DNA of 64,000 bases. Source: Porphyra umbilicalis. Taxonomy: Eukaryota; Rhodophyta; Bangiophyceae; Bangiales; Bangiaceae. Of this stretch, positions 1 through 12,880 are shown in pieces. The translations under genes and the position numbers were made by a program. The stretch spans positions 248,001 through 312,000 of the forward strand of contig KV918762.1 of NCBI GenBank assembly GCA_002049455.2, written 5' to 3'. The notes under the pieces are model-generated. The model was given only the letters and a program-made list of their open reading frames with translations, had not been told where the DNA came from and did not search any database. Numbering within the stretch: the first letter of the stretch is position 1; every line of letters starts with the position of its first letter.

Positions 1-423
1 GCCCACTCGTGCAAGCCTGCCCCCCTGTCTCTGGGCCGCCAGGACGGCGACCCGTTTAGAAGGGGGAATTGTGACGGTGCGTCACATGGCCCCCACACTC
101 GGGGAACCAGATTCCCCGGAAATATGTCCCACTACCACATATTTCAAATTGTTCCGTTAGCGACCCACTTGTGATCACCTCGTGGCTCGCCAACCACAAC
201 CACAATCCCAATGCTTCCCTGGGATTCGTAACCCCCCGAGCGGGCCCCTACTTAAGGGCCTCATTTTGTGTAAACCCGACTTGGATGATCGACTCATGTT
301 AATTTGCGCCCCTGACCCCGGGGCGCCGCGAGGGTGTCACGTAGCACCCTTCCCCCGCCTCTACTCAAGGCGGTATTTGAAGCTTCGGCCGTCCTCCGGG
401 TTATGGGCCCCGTGGACCCTGAC

Positions 424-555
424 GGGAGGGTTTTCCGAGGGTCCTTTTGAGGGTGTCTGAGGAGGGTTTTCTGATGGTCCTTTGAGGGTATCTGAGGAGG
501 GTTTTCCGAGGGTCCCTTGAGGGTGTCTGAGGATGGATTTATGAGGGTCCGAGGG
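424..555. repeat. Tandem repeat, ~35 bp unit, about 3.5 copies
   Basis: A unit of about 35 bases, opening GGAGGGTTTTCCGAGGGTCC and closing GAGGGTGTCTGA, is repeated in tandem three times and then decays. Copies differ by a few substitutions. Because the unit length is not a multiple of three, overlapping reading frames here are unlikely to be coding. It lies just beyond the downstream end of the minus-strand retroelement remnant and could be part of its untranslated or terminal region. Confidence 0.8.
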
Positions 556-599
556 GAATGGACGGGACAAGAGGGTGTAACATGCGTGGCGCCTCGAGA

Positions 600-3500
600 C
601 CCTCGACGCGGGCAAGAAAACTTCCGGTCACACAACTCGCGTTTGTCGCTCGGGGCGCCTCCCTCCGGTCGACGCCGTGCGTGTGTGCTCTTCGGGATTA
701 TCTTCCGGGGCGGGTATTCCCCGACAGGACAACCCAGCGACACGGTATGGCTTGCCCTCCTTCCAACTGGGTGGGGTGGGCTGAGCGTCTTGTCACAGGT
801 TCGATGACGTCCGCCTCCAGCAGCCGATTGACCTCGGCCGTCTCGGCTTCCCGCGCCGCGTGGCCCGCGCGGCGCGGCGCGAAGCGGACGGGCCGGGCTT
901 CGGCGTTGAGGTCGATGCGGTGTTGGATGGCCTTGATGAGGCCCAGCGCCTGGCCCGGTCACATGTTCTTGTGCTGACCCAGCATTCGGCGGATACGGTC
1001 GTGCAGTGCCGGGTTGGCATCCAGTAGGTCCACGTCCTCACATTGAAGGGGGGCCGCGGGTGGCGCTGCGGCCGGAAGGGCGTCCCTCTTTCCCGGGTTC
1101 CGGGGTCGCGCCGGGGTAATGGGCCTCTTGTTCGTCAGCGTTGCCGCAGCTAGGTTTTGCCCTGGTACAAAGTCGCACCGGGTGCTTGCCACTGCCCCCA
1201 CCACGCCCTCGGCAACCACGGCCGCCGTGAAATCTGGGGCGGGCGTCGTCCCGTGGGGGGCCCCTTGGGGCACCTGCACGTTCCCTGTCGTGAGTAGTTC
1301 GGTGTAGCCGACGTTTGCCCTCTGCCGGCGGATGACCTCGCGCGCGCCAAAATGAGTCACGATGACGGGGAAGGATAGCCCCGGCACGATGTCGTGCACG
1401 CCGTTGGCGATGGTGACACCATGTGTTGTGAACAGGTTACAGGCGCCAAACACCTGGCCCAGGCCCCCCCACATGGTTCGCATCCAGACGACCGAGGCCG
1501 CCGACGGCGGAAGCCGCGCCTTGTGTGTCGCACGGAGGACGCAGGCGATGCCAATCAAGCGGTGGCCGTCGTCCAATGAGCCCCTCAGGATGGCCGTGAC
1601 GGAACCCTCTGTCCCACGGATGGACCGGTCCTGGGGCAGGATGGCGGGTGCGTTGCCATCGATAAACGTGCAGCCCGAGATATCTGGGACCTATAGGTCG
1701 TCGAGAACCAGGAAAAACACAGTGACGATCCGGGCACCCGTCTGTTGCCACAGCGTGACAGTACCGTTAGTGCGTAACCGCCCGTTTTCGGCGTCCCGGA
1801 GGCGTACCTGTTCCTCCTCCGTGCAGGTGACCACCTGGTGGAGCCAGTCAGGGCAGAGGGCGTTCCGGCGGTCCAGGCTGGGGCCCGCTCCCGTGTCCAC
1901 GACGACGCCGAGCGCGACGAGGTACAGCTTGTCCAAGCCCAGCGACGCTACGATGCGGTAGTTGTGCAGACTGAAAAGCAGCACTCCCCCGTCCCCGGGC
2001 GGCGTGCCCGGCGTCCCCGCGGGATCCGCGACAGTGGCGGCGTCACGCCGAAAGCGGGTACGCTCGCTCCAGGCGCGCCCACGAAGGCGTCTTCGGAGCC
2101 CCCCTTCGATCCGTGCCCCATTGGTGAAGGGTCCCTCAGGGACGCCATCCCCGCTGCCCCAAGGTTGAGGGTCGGAGTGGCCAAGGGCCAGTACAGACGC
2201 GGCGACCGGCTGGGGCGAAGGGGCAGCCTCGGTGTGGATCGGCGCCGCGCGAGCGGAGCGGCGGTCTGGCGCCTCCACCGCGGCACTGGTGCCCCCTCCC
2301 GGCCGTGCCAGGATGCGAAGGCTGAAAGCGGGCGCTGGTGGGAATCCCGCCGCGGCCTTCCATTTTCGGACCTGCCGCAGGCGGGTCGCCGTAAGGTAAC
2401 AGTGTCGATGCGCCTTGAGACGGACGACCCCCGCGGGCAGCCGACTAAAGGGGCTGCCCCTTACGCTTTTCCCTGGCCGTGGCAAGCGTGGCCATCCCCG
2501 CAACCCACAACGTCGTCGCATGCGGCCCACTCCTCGGAGAAGCTTTCCCCATCGGCGCCCGCAGCGTCCGGGTACACCCGGTCAATTGTTTTCATGGCGT
2601 GGACGGTCGCGGCCGTGCCCGGCGGCCCGGACCCAGTGGAGTCAAAGGATGGCGGGGGAGGCTTGACCGACGGTCCCGTGCCCAGAGGTAGGGGCGCCGG
2701 CGGCGCGGGTCCCCGTCCGTTTCGGTGCGCCGCGACGGCTTCGCGCAAGGCGCGTCCGTGCGCCGGCACTTCGGGGGACTGGGCTCGGCACTCCCACACC
2801 CAGTGCTCCAGGTGGCCACAGAACGAGCGAGCCCCCCACGGCCGGGGCAGGGGGCCCGACTCGGGCGTGCTGCCCGATGCCCCACCGCGTGGAGCCGGGG
2901 CCTCGCCACGGGGGAACCACAGAGGGCGGTCCGAGTACGGAAAAACGGTACCCGCGAGCGGGGGCACCGGGGTGCCTGGCGCTAGGGTGCCGCGCCCGCG
3001 TCTCACACCCGTACGGACGGGGTGCAGCTCCGGGCGCCCGCCCCAGGCGGGCGTCTGTGTCCAGCCCGACACTTTGGGCAGGCTATTCACAGGTAGAACC
3101 GGAACGTCGTCTGGGGGGCCGTATCCACGGGGCGTTGCCGCCGCGGCCAGAACCGCGACCCACTCGGCCCGTTCCGCTTCGGTCCCGTCATCCGTGACAG
3201 CCAAGGTCGCCGTGGCGGAGGCGGCTGCTACCGGGAGGGCGACGGACGCCGCCGGCCGGGTCCAACGGGACTTCAGCTCTTCACCACCGGCCGACCAGGA
3301 GGTGCCCCGCTTCGACCTGGCCTGGAGCCTGACCCTTCGGGCCTCGCAGGTGACTGCCCTTGTCTTGGCTAGGACCTTGCGCAGCTTGGGGAAGTGTCGG
3401 CCCTGGGTGTTGAAGTATCGGCCCAGGGCCCGGACCTCCCCCCCGACACCCTTGAGTAAGATACTTTTCAGCTCTGACTCCTGCAGGACCGAGCCCAAGG

Positions 3501-5110
3501 CGCTCTCAGCATAGAAGATACGGTGAGCAAACTCGAGCTTGTCCTACCACTTCTCCTGGAACGCTTGCATGAGAGACTGGAGTTGGTCCACCCGGACGTC
3601 CCCGTCGAGGTCCTCGTTGAGCAAGGCGCGGACCGCGCGCTTGAACGTGAGCTGCTGTGGAGAGTGGCCGTCCTTGGCGCGCTGGAGCACCTCATGCACC
3701 TCGCTCGTGACGAATAACAGAACCAGTATCACTGCCGTCCCCTCGTTCAGGCCGCTGCCGTCGGATGCTGTCTGGACGTTCCCGAGGAACGCCACCTACC
3801 CCAGCGGGGTGTCGCCCGCGAACAGCCGCGTGGTGTGCATTGAGGCCTTGACGTCCTTGCGGATGCCGCGGATAGACTTGCCTTGCGAAACGTGCAGGCG
3901 GCTTCCTCGCTGAGCTTTTCGGAACCGTTCCGGCGACAGGAGCTCTTTCAGGCGGGGGTTGACTACAGTGTCCTCCCGCTGCTCCCGCCGAACGGCGCGC
4001 AGCGCCTCTTGCCACAGGGCGCGCCGCGGGCGTTCGCCGGTCGCACGCGCCCGTCTTCGGCGGCGCGATTCTCAAGGGTCGTTGCCGGTGGCCACGGAAG
4101 AGGTCGAGCAGGCGCAGCTTTCCATCGAGCCCGTCCCGCTTGACTCGGAGGACGAGCCCGACGGACTCGCCTCGCTCTCAGTCGACGAAAGCGGCTGCGA
4201 CGACAGGGGTGACGCGGCGCGTCGCGAACGCCGCCGCCGGCGGGTTTCCCGCGTAGAGAACTCCTTGGGGCGCCCGCGTCCGGCGGACCGCTGCGACTGC
4301 GACTGCGTCGGGTTAGCGATTCGGCTGGCGGCAACCGTCAGAGCGGTCCCCGTTGCACCGGATTTCTTGGCGTGATGGCGCCCCAAGAACGTCCCTGAGC
4401 CGGACCCGGTGGTGCCGGCGAGCTCGCACCCGCTGACGCGGGGCACGGCCCCTGGGCCGTCGTCAGAGCCCTGGCGACGGCTGCACTACGCGCCGGGATC
4501 GAGGACCCGTCCGATGCTGCGGTCGACGCCTCCTCTGCTGCGTCTCGGAGTACCTGAGCCAGGTGGCGCAGGTGCCTTGTGTCGGCCGCTGGCCGCGGCA
4601 CCCCTTAGGGCGCAACGTCATCGACCCCGTGTAGGCTGGGCCCCGCCCCTCCAACCATCGAGGGTGCGTCGAGTGACCAGTGGTCCCGGGTGGCCCGGTG
4701 CCATTGGGCCCGAGTCCCAACTTCCGGGCTGACCCCGAAAGCTCTCTGCAACTCCCGGCGCTGTCGCTCGTCCTCCTCCAGCGACAGCGCTTCCGTCAGT
4801 CGGATCTTCCCCATGCCAGAGGGTTTCCTGCCGGCCCGTGCACCCGCCGAGCTGCCCACCTTCTCCACGAGGGTCTGGCCAAAAGGCGGCGCCCCTCCCG
4901 GGCGCTGCCGATGCAGGGGCGAGGGGTGAGCCCCCACGCCCACACGCTGGGCCTGCACCAGCGTAGACGTCCTCTCGGCGCTGGGAGGAGGACGAGCTCC
5001 GCTGGTCGGCGTTCGGCCGGGATCCTCGGGCAGAAAGTTCGACTCATCCGCCACCATACCACAACTGTCAACCGAGGATCCTCGCGGGTGTCGCCCACCA
5101 AACCAGTCCC
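600..5110 (-). mobile_element. Decayed Ty3/gypsy-like LTR retroelement (gag, protease, start of RT)
   Basis: Read on the minus strand, the 5' part (about 5,060 to 2,460) looks like gag: a charged N-terminal region, a capsid-like helical stretch around 3,800-3,400, and a zinc-knuckle-like motif CGHLEHWVWEC near 2,823-2,790. An aspartic protease follows near 1,900 with the signature VVDTGAG. A stretch near 960-790 ends in a motif of the type LLEADVIEPV, which in Ty3/gypsy elements marks the beginning of reverse transcriptase. No further RT, RNase H or integrase is recognisable before the window edge. Protease directly followed by RT favours Ty3/gypsy over Copia. No LTR pair could be matched by eye. 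The element is broken in several places and looks old. The family call is tentative; the retroelement call is firm because of the protease and knuckle motifs. Confidence 0.7.
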
Positions 5111-5358
5111 ACCCTCAAGGTAGCTACGTCGGCCTGAAGTTGACGTCTTCGTTCCGTTAAGGATATTGATGTGAAACGCCAGATTTTCTCGCACGTTCTA
5201 CGTCTACAGGACGTCTTCTCGCCTGCGTCGCCAAGATTTGTGCATGCAGTACGCTACGAACAAACAGCGAATTCGGACAGATCAGCTCAAGCTGGTCAGT
5301 ATAGGCGCCCGTGAAGACCAGATCGGGACAAGCCGAGTACGAATGACGACGCTTTGTC

Positions 5359-7083
5359 TCAGACAGGCGCAAAAAGGGATTGATCTCGCACTGGGCGTGA
5401 ACTCTCATCTCCGTCCTTCATTTTTGTCATTTCGTCAAAGCGCAAAAGAAAAATGTTTGCCATCAACATGGCGGCAAACTGCGACAAAATCTGAGGGGAG
5501 ACGTCGTCTTGGTCGACAATGAAGTGATCGTAGTTCGCAAAGATGTGCCCGTATCCCAGCGGGTCCATTAGAAGTGTCACGCGTTCATCTAGAGAGAGCT
5601 TGACGTTCTGAGCTCGCTTCATGTCCTCGACAGCTGTGCTGTCGTTCGGAGTGCCCTGGACAAACGCCTTTCCGTAGATCTCGCCCGTCATTCAACGACC
5701 AGTGGAACCGATCTCAGTCAAGAACAAAGGCCATCTGGGCAGACACATGCTGGGATGTTGGCGTACCTAGCTCAAAGTTCTTGGTGCGCACTTTGTTGAG
5801 CGTGGCGACGTGCGCCGCAGTGCTCGCGCTCACCTTGAACGGATCAACGCTGTATTGGACAGTGATGCTCGTCGCCGACTCCACTGGCGGTTCGCGGACG
5901 GATGATGGTCGGTGACCCTTTTGGTACCCCACATGGTACATTTGCAAGACGTGGTCAAGTTGCACACATTCGTGCTGGGTGATCTTGGGGCGTTACTCTT
6001 GGCATGTTTTGGATTTGATCTTCGCTTTGCTCTAGTGGCTTTTGATTTGGTGAGTGATTCGATTTGGTGCGAGGGCGTGGGCGTCGGTGTGGGCGCGAGA
6101 GGGGGGAGCACTTGGGCCGGTGAGGACTATTTGAGACGTGCTCTCGGTTGGGAGAGGCGGGCGAACCTTAGGACAACCAACAAAGCACGCTCGCACACAC
6201 ACACACAAGCTCAAGCCACTCAACCACTTCACCGTGGTCCCTCAACCCCTATCCCCACGGCGTTTCAACACGCTGACCTTTGTGCAGGACGTAAGGTACT
6301 CCTTTCGGGTGAGCTTGTGTACCTTGGAGCTGCTTTGTGATCCAGCCGTCTCCACAACGGCCGCTGTAGAAGACACGAAATCACACATGTTGGCCGAGGG
6401 GGTCAGAGTTAAGCACTCCATGCTACGAGCAGCGCTTGTGCGGCCATCTTGCAAGCCAGAAAGCCGCGACAAACCACAGTCCACGGAAGCCGCAGATGAT
6501 ATTCCGCTCACTGCCGATGTCGACGCGCGGGCCTGCCGGTCAGATGAGAGCGTGCGTGCAGCGAGAGTGCACGGCGCAGCGAGCGGACGTATTCGCGATG
6601 ATCCATTCATGTCTCGTCATATCGTGAGAACGGGATTCGTGCACGAGATGACACATTTTCCGCATGCAGCCTCTTCGAGAATCTTCGCGCATGACGTGCG
6701 AGGTTTCTTTTTGCTGTCGTACGTACTCATGAGACAAGTGACTCGATCTGCTGTCTGGTACTCGAATATCTTCGACGTACGAAAAACCAAGCGATAAACT
6801 CTTTCCCCTTGTTTGTGGCATTGACAAACATCGTGGCTCGAGAATCGCCGGCGCCAAGCAGCTGCGCAACTTCAGTGCTTCGGGGCTTTCTGAAACATTG
6901 CATCATCATTTCAAAGCGTCTTTCTCGTTGTACAAGAAAGCGGTACCCCTGTTGTACGTCGGGGTGCACGGACACGCTGTTGTCAGCAACAAAGCTCGAA
7001 GAAAACACCGCATCCCATGTTTGATCCGCAGAAAACCTGGCACAAGCTCCCTGCGCACAAAACATGAAACCTGCACTGAGCAT
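5359..7083 (-). pseudogene. Unrecognised, apparently decayed minus-strand coding region
   Basis: Three short open frames on the minus strand (7083-6727, 118 residues; 5965-5714, 83 residues; 5691-5359, 110 residues) have balanced, protein-like composition, rich in Asp, Phe, Met and Val, unlike the Arg/Pro/Ala-rich chance frames that fill the rest of the window. Examples are NATNKGKEFIAWFFV in the first and MDPLGYGHIFANYDHF in the last. The pieces are in different frames, and the second and third are separated by a stop within about 25 bases, so this is either a multi-exon gene or, more likely, a decayed one. I do not recognise the family. Between them (about 6,000-6,700) there is only chance-looking sequence with a short CA repeat near 6,195. 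Confidence 0.25.
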
Positions 7084-8074
7084 GCAACAAGCCCACTAGC
7101 ACATTATTTCAGTAAACCAGCTTGACAACTGCCAAGTCGCGCACGCAGATGAAGAAGAGGACGACAAGTAGAAGGGATGGCTCTGAATGACAGCGTCATG
7201 AGCAAGAAGCGGTTGCTTCCCCTCATGCTCCGAGCAGGGCCCCGCCGCCTTGTCGAGTACGAGCTGCGAAGCGGACTCTACAAAGTTGCGTAAAATGGAC
7301 CGGTACAGCATGTCCGCTGACAGCGCTCAACATGGATAGAGCAATCCACGCCGATTTGTCCGCTTTCCGGACTGCGTTGCAGTCACCGGGCGCTGATACA
7401 GATGATGGACGGGATCCCAGTGGGGAATAATTGGTCATCAGAGATCAGAAGATGCGGTATGAGGGATTGGGCCACGCTAGGACAAACAAAAAATGTAAAG
7501 CTCCTTAAAAGCAACTGGTCGCGAAGACGAGTCGCCGCGGCTGCTGACTGCCAGGCTGTGCACGTCGTGGCGAATCAGTCTCGAGCACATTTCAGGTGGC
7601 CGGACAGTGAGGCATAGCGTGTGTTCGGAAGCAAAAAAGATCAAGGCGATGAGGAGACACGAATTGGGGCGGCTGACTCCGAAACGTGGGCGCGTCAGGA
7701 GCACGGACAAGCGTTCGACTGCGGCAGCCTCGCCCATCGCGCCAACGCACCGGGGACTGGAACGGTCCAAAGGATTGTCAACTCACAGCGACCTCTCGCT
7801 GCGCAAATCCAATTAGCCGTCGGGACGCGTTGTGCGCAACGGACAAAGTACGCCGAGACATAAACAACTAGTTACCGGATTTGATCTGCACTCTGGTGAC
7901 GGGATGGCGTTATCCCGTACCAAATTATCTTTTCGCTTAAGCGATCGGAATGGAAATGGAATTCTTCCACGATTTTCGCAGCGGCAAGGGCGCCCCAGCC
8001 AAAGCGGTCAAGGCCAATGCCCGCAGGGCACTTACCACCGTCTATGGACACCAGTGCTAGTGTCTCTTCTACCG

Positions 8075-8760
8075 ACCGCATTGTTTGATGCGATTCGCAT
8101 CAATTGATGCGGGTTTTCTGTCTTCTGCTACGAGAGAATGTCACCTCCGTTGCTCATTCTGACGGCAGGAACGGGTCCTGCGTAGGCGTTTTATTTCTGG
8201 GGTAGAAGGAGGTCGCCCAGAATATATTTCTTCCTTCCCATACAGGCGATACCGCACAAGCACCCAGCGGACCATCCTGCCATGTCCCCCCCTCCCCCCG
8301 CCCCATGCGAAACAGAGCTCTTCATGGGTTATTCGGCTCCAGGAGACTCCACGTACTCTTTCTTTGAGACACAGAGGTGTCCCGAGGCAGGAACTACATG
8401 TTCGGACAGCCTCCGCAAGTCGAACAAGACGAGTACGCGGGGCCCCCACAGTGGCTGTTGCACGACCAAATCGACGTATTTGGGGGTTCTGGAGGGGGGG
8501 GGGTGGGGAGGCGATGCTCGGCCCCGCCTGCAGATGCCCTCTGAGTGGGCTCTCATTTTTTTTTCATATGAGGGTCATCCTCAACGGGTCTTCTTTACGC
8601 TGGGCTGACAAGGCGACCACCCAGCTCCATACTGCCAACGAGAACAGCAACAACATGAGTTTATAGGTTCCAAAAGGGCCGATTTCCCACTCAGATGCCC
8701 CGGGAGCCGCAATTCCGACACCGCATGTTTTGATGCGCAGCACCGCATCATTTGATGCGA
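8075..8760. mobile_element. Candidate non-autonomous DNA transposon with palindromic ends
   Basis: Both ends are built from a short palindromic motif of the form CCGCATnnTTTGATGCG. The left end begins ACCGCATTGTTTGATGCG (8075) and is followed by a second palindrome (GCATCAATTGATGC). The right end carries two related motifs and closes at 8760. An identical 8-base sequence, TTCTACCG, lies immediately outside each end (8067-8074 and 8761-8768), as expected of a target-site duplication. Eight bases is the length made by hAT and several other superfamilies, but the termini do not match a family I know. No transposase is seen inside; the interior contains only a T-rich and a G-rich stretch around 8,490-8,570. 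Confidence 0.45.
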
Positions 8761-8768
8761 TTCTACCG

Positions 8769-11700
8769 TAGAATAGACACTAGCAGTTGTTGTTCGTGCA
8801 CTTGTAGCGTTCATCCTTGTAAGCAGAGCTCACCCACGTTCGTGCAGATCCGTGTTAAGCCGATTACAATGGAGCGGCTCCCCCGTGACGTGGAGCGTAT
8901 GATGGATGTCGTCGAGCGGTCTTGGGAAGTAGGTGTTGGAACCACAATCACACTCAAAAAGATTCAACCGGGCCAGCCTGAACGACGCTAGCTGGACAAG
9001 GAGCAGCATTTTGGACGAGCATCTTCTTCCAAGCTCGCCAAGCGCGAAGCCTTTGCCAAGGCTGCGAGCGCAGCCGGTGCGTGGCCAGCACTCCGTCACC
9101 AATTTCTCGTAGAGTGCGTGAAGCGGGCTCGGCGAGGACAGCGGTTCGGATACAACGAGGTCCACACTTTCTGCTCTGTCTTGTTGCGTAGATCGCAGAT
9201 GCAACTAACAGACGGGCTCATCCACTTGTGTGCGTTGAATCGTGACTCTGCTAGAAATAAAAAGAGTTTCCTAAGCACCATGAGCAATTCTGGCGTCCGT
9301 TCGACACGTGCTCAGTGCTGTAGCGGCCCACAAAAGAAACCTCGGCATCTAAAGCAAGGACAGGCGGCCAGCGCGGCCTCTGACCCAGCTGCCACCCGCC
9401 GCCTGCAGACGGGCGGCGTGGAGGCACACCGCCCTCAGCTTGGCCCCGCGCCCAGCCATACTCCACGACGCGACCCGCCAGTCCTTCGTACGAGGCTCAT
9501 ACACCTCCGAGATGGGCAACTCGCGCTGCCGCCGGACGCCACACCGCAGCCTGCGCACGCGTCCCGCCCCCCACCAGCCTACGACACAAAATTGCACGAA
9601 CGGTGTCAGATGGAGACGAGAATCACGCGCAACAGCCGCCCTACGCCACAGGCCGGTCGCATTCGCCGAGCAGCCGCCGGTCGTCCCGGTGCCTGTGCAG
9701 AGAGAAAGTGTCGACAGTGCACATTGACGGCGGCGGTGGCGGCAGAGGCGTAGGTCCGCCAGCAGGGTCTGCTGACCACGCCGGCCGCCAAGCTGGAGCC
9801 GCCCGCTCCGCCAGGTGGCCAAGGTGGCTATGGCTCACGGCTGTCCGCCCGACCGTTCCGGCGCTTCCGGGGCCGCCTTCATGCCCAGCCCGTTCGCGCA
9901 ACAAAGGGCACTGCCGCCGACCATGCCTCCCCACACAGAGACGCGTGCCTGCTGTCGAGGCGGCGGCGGCGACGGTCCCCGCCGCGTCCGGTCACGCCCC
10001 GGTCCGCCACGTCCGTTGACCCCCCGGTCCGCCCCAGCGTCGTGGGTGACCGAGCCGATTTTTCCACGTGGTGCCGTCGACAGCTGCCCCATCTTCACCA
10101 AATGCACACGCAAACGTCATTGCTCACCGTGCACAGGGCGGTCGAATAGGTTGGCCTTCGTCGGATATGACCCGAGCTAAGAGTCAGAAAGCGACAGACG
10201 ATAATCTTCGGATATGGTATGCAGCACTATAATCAGGTAGCTAGATCATTATATGTCATGCAACGTCGACTAAGTATAGCTGCATCATTCAACAGTCGTA
10301 TCTACGCGAGATATCGGCATCTTGACAAATATTTCGAGCCTGATCACATGGTAACGATTCGATTGCGCCCCGCGTGCTGTCACGAAGTGGGCCAGCCCCA
10401 GGCACCCGACGAGGCATGGCGCACTCATCTCGCACGCATCGACCTCCGTTCGCGTCTGGCAGGCAATCGCGTCTGTCTTTCTTGCTGTCAGTGTTTGTGT
10501 ATCCTTAACGGTTGCGGTGTACCTGTGCCAGTGTTGTTGCGCAGGGCTCAGTTCTACGGTCGGCGGCCGTAACTACTCGCTGCGGAAAGGAGCTGGTCGC
10601 TGCTGAATCGCCAAGCTCTGGCTACAAGCCCGGCTGCGTGGTTCTCTTTGCCAACGGTATGGATGTACCTCGAACTGGTGACTTGGTTTCTCGCGTGTTG
10701 GCGGTGTGCTCTCATTGGGTGCACGAGGGGCAGAGGCATACTTTTGATGGGCGTATAGGCACGCGGAGCACTGAAGTCGAACAATGAAACTTCCTTGATT
10801 TTTGCGACCCTTTCGTGTGCAACACCAATTGTGCGACTGCATTGGCCATTCCTTTGTAGATGGGCGGCAACAAGCGCAAGCCGCGCACTACGCGCACCGT
10901 CGACAACGCCGGTGACTGTGCACCGTCCACAGGTGCCTCCGCTGCCCCATCCTCTCCGCGCTCCAAGCGCGCCAGGCTGGCAAAATTGCCATCGGACGGA
11001 CGCCCTGGCGGCGCTGCCCCTGGAGACGCCAGAAAACTCGTGCGAGAGACACAAGGAGGGGATGGGCGGAGTCGAGGATGGCGGAGGTGACGGCAGTGTA
11101 GGTTCTGAGGACCGCTGATGCGCCCGGGTCTGGGGCAAGGGAGGCCGGTGCCCAGAAAAAGCGGCCGGGTCCACGAGAGATTCTGTTTGGCGGAGAATCT
11201 CATGAGCTCGTTTGGAAATGAAACGGGTTAGGGTCAGGGTTTGGTGTGCTGGATTTGGCCTCAGAGTCGGGTGATGCGACAGATATCACGCCGTAGCGCG
11301 ACGAAATATCGCTAAACTCCTAAAAATGGCGGTTAGAGACCGGGTAGGAGCGAGGCAGAGCCGACGATACAGCGTAGAGATGAAGTCGGATTGGCTGTTT
11401 TACGAGCCACGTTCAAACTATTGGCTGAGAGTTGCCACCAGTAATCTTGCAAGCCAATCAGCGTTCGTTGCAGGAGTCACGCAGAGCCATTGCAACCCAC
11501 AATGAGATCTCCTGAGATTTTTGGGCCGCTTGCGTGGGCCTGAAAAGGGCATTGAGATGGTTCTGGGCTAGAGGTGTGATTTCCCATGAGATCAACAAAC
11601 TTCTTCAGATTTCTTGACATCCTGTTGTGCGTTTCCAGTGCGCAGAGATCCATGGGGAGACTGGGTAGGGAACTCACATGATTCCTAGCCTTCACATTGG

Positions 11701-11880
11701 TCCACGTGCGCTGAAGAACGATTACAACCACTCTGCAACCGCCACTTTTTGAAGGTCAGCAATACCACCGTGCTCTCACCAGTCGATGCATCGTGGGAGA
11801 CAAAAGAATCTATGTTCTTATCCTGTGTATTGCTGATCCCGACTTTCGTCCTGGGGGACGGAGACAGAGAATGACTGTGA
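8769..11880. other. No recognisable gene; unassigned DNA
   Basis: Nothing in this stretch could be assigned to a family. A plus-strand frame around 9,000-9,260 has plausible protein-like content (for example QRFGYNEVHTFCSVLL) but no start context or family match. From 9,300 to 10,180 all frames are Ala/Pro/Arg/Gly-rich and probably non-coding. A 76-residue frame at 10,861-11,090 starts MGGNKRKPRTTRTV and has nuclear-localisation-like basic clusters, but it ends without a domain. Locally AT-richer sequence occurs at about 10,200-10,330. Confidence 0.4.
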
Positions 11881-12159
11881 ATAAAAGCACTCTATTGGTC
11901 TAAAACGCCAGTCAGAAGGTATAAGAGCCAATAAAAAGCACGCATTCGGTGCCACGACCTTGCATCGAGCAGAACTCCCTGTTTGTTGCCGCTTGATCCG
12001 TTTTTCTTGTCACGGAGCAAGCTATCCACGCGAGATCTTGAGATTTTCTGCTGCCTCATTGCCAGAAGATCCGAAAAAAAGGGAGCTAATGTTGATTTCC
12101 AGGCTGTTTGGGCACATGTGAGCCATGCGGACCACCAAGCAATACATCTCTCTTTTCTG

Positions 12160-12312
12160 GTGGTCTGCTTCACCTGAACTATCGAAAAATGTAGTATTAA
12201 CTTTTTTTTCCTTGAGTAACATTGTATTAGCAACTGCTAAAACAGGATTGGCTAATAACAACAGATAGGCTGTTATTAAGAAAGACCAGACATATAATGG
12301 AATACGGTACAT
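12160..12312 (-). pseudogene. cox1: Nuclear mitochondrial insertion: fragment of cytochrome c oxidase subunit I
   Basis: On the minus strand, about 50 codons read [18 protein letters not shown], then [11 protein letters not shown], then NTTFFDSSG. This matches in order the conserved COX1 segment [39 protein letters not shown], a transmembrane helix next to the haem/copper core of the mitochondrial enzyme. The block is strongly AT-rich (mostly TTA/ATT/ACA codons) inside DNA well above 55% GC, which fits an organelle origin. Similarity stops at both sides: the upstream TPAH-like and downstream YQHLFW regions of COX1 are absent, so it cannot encode a working subunit. Several usually invariant residues differ, so it is either an old nuclear insertion or comes from a diverged mitochondrial genome. 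AT-rich flanks extend to roughly 12,480. Confidence 0.8.
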
Positions 12313-12880
12313 AGTTCTATTTTTTTTGAAATCTCCAGAATAGAGACAATGAGACGGGGAATCCGGCTGGACTCAAATTAAGGGCCGTTTCATTCTTTCG
12401 ACGACCGTACTAATGATCCGACACCTTTGTTTTATTAGCGAAGCTTCTTGTGTCCATTCTACAAACAGCATCATTTCATCCTTTTAGGATTATTTGATCC
12501 TCTTTTTCGGCCCGCGTTTTCGAGGGCTTTTCAGCGTTTTTCGTCTTTTCTGACACCAGGAACGAACTCGACGAGGTCTGTTTACACTTGCGAAAACTTC
12601 GGTGCATCCAAAAAGGAGAGAAGCTCGACCTGTGGCACTTTTTTTGGGGCGCGGCAAGCGCATTCACGTCACGCCACCGTTCCGTACGGCGTCCACCGAA
12701 ACACCGCTCTCAGCTCACACGTCGGATGCCTGCTGCCCGCCCAGCGGCACCCCCTTGCCCCCATCAACGCGCCTCTAGCCGGCGGCCTCAGACGGCCGTG
12801 CGGTCGCGTCGTCACTGACCGAGACCGCCCCCCCCCCCTTTCGACTTTCTCAACCTCTCGTTGCCCCCTTCACTGCCACC

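Noticed and set aside
1838-3514. 558-codon plus-strand frame as a gene
   Set aside because: It is the shadow of the minus-strand gag/protease region; only the minus strand shows zinc-knuckle and VDTGAG motifs.
11218-11252. Telomere-like TTAGGG track
   Set aside because: Only GGTTAGGGTCAGGGTTT is present, with no repeated array.
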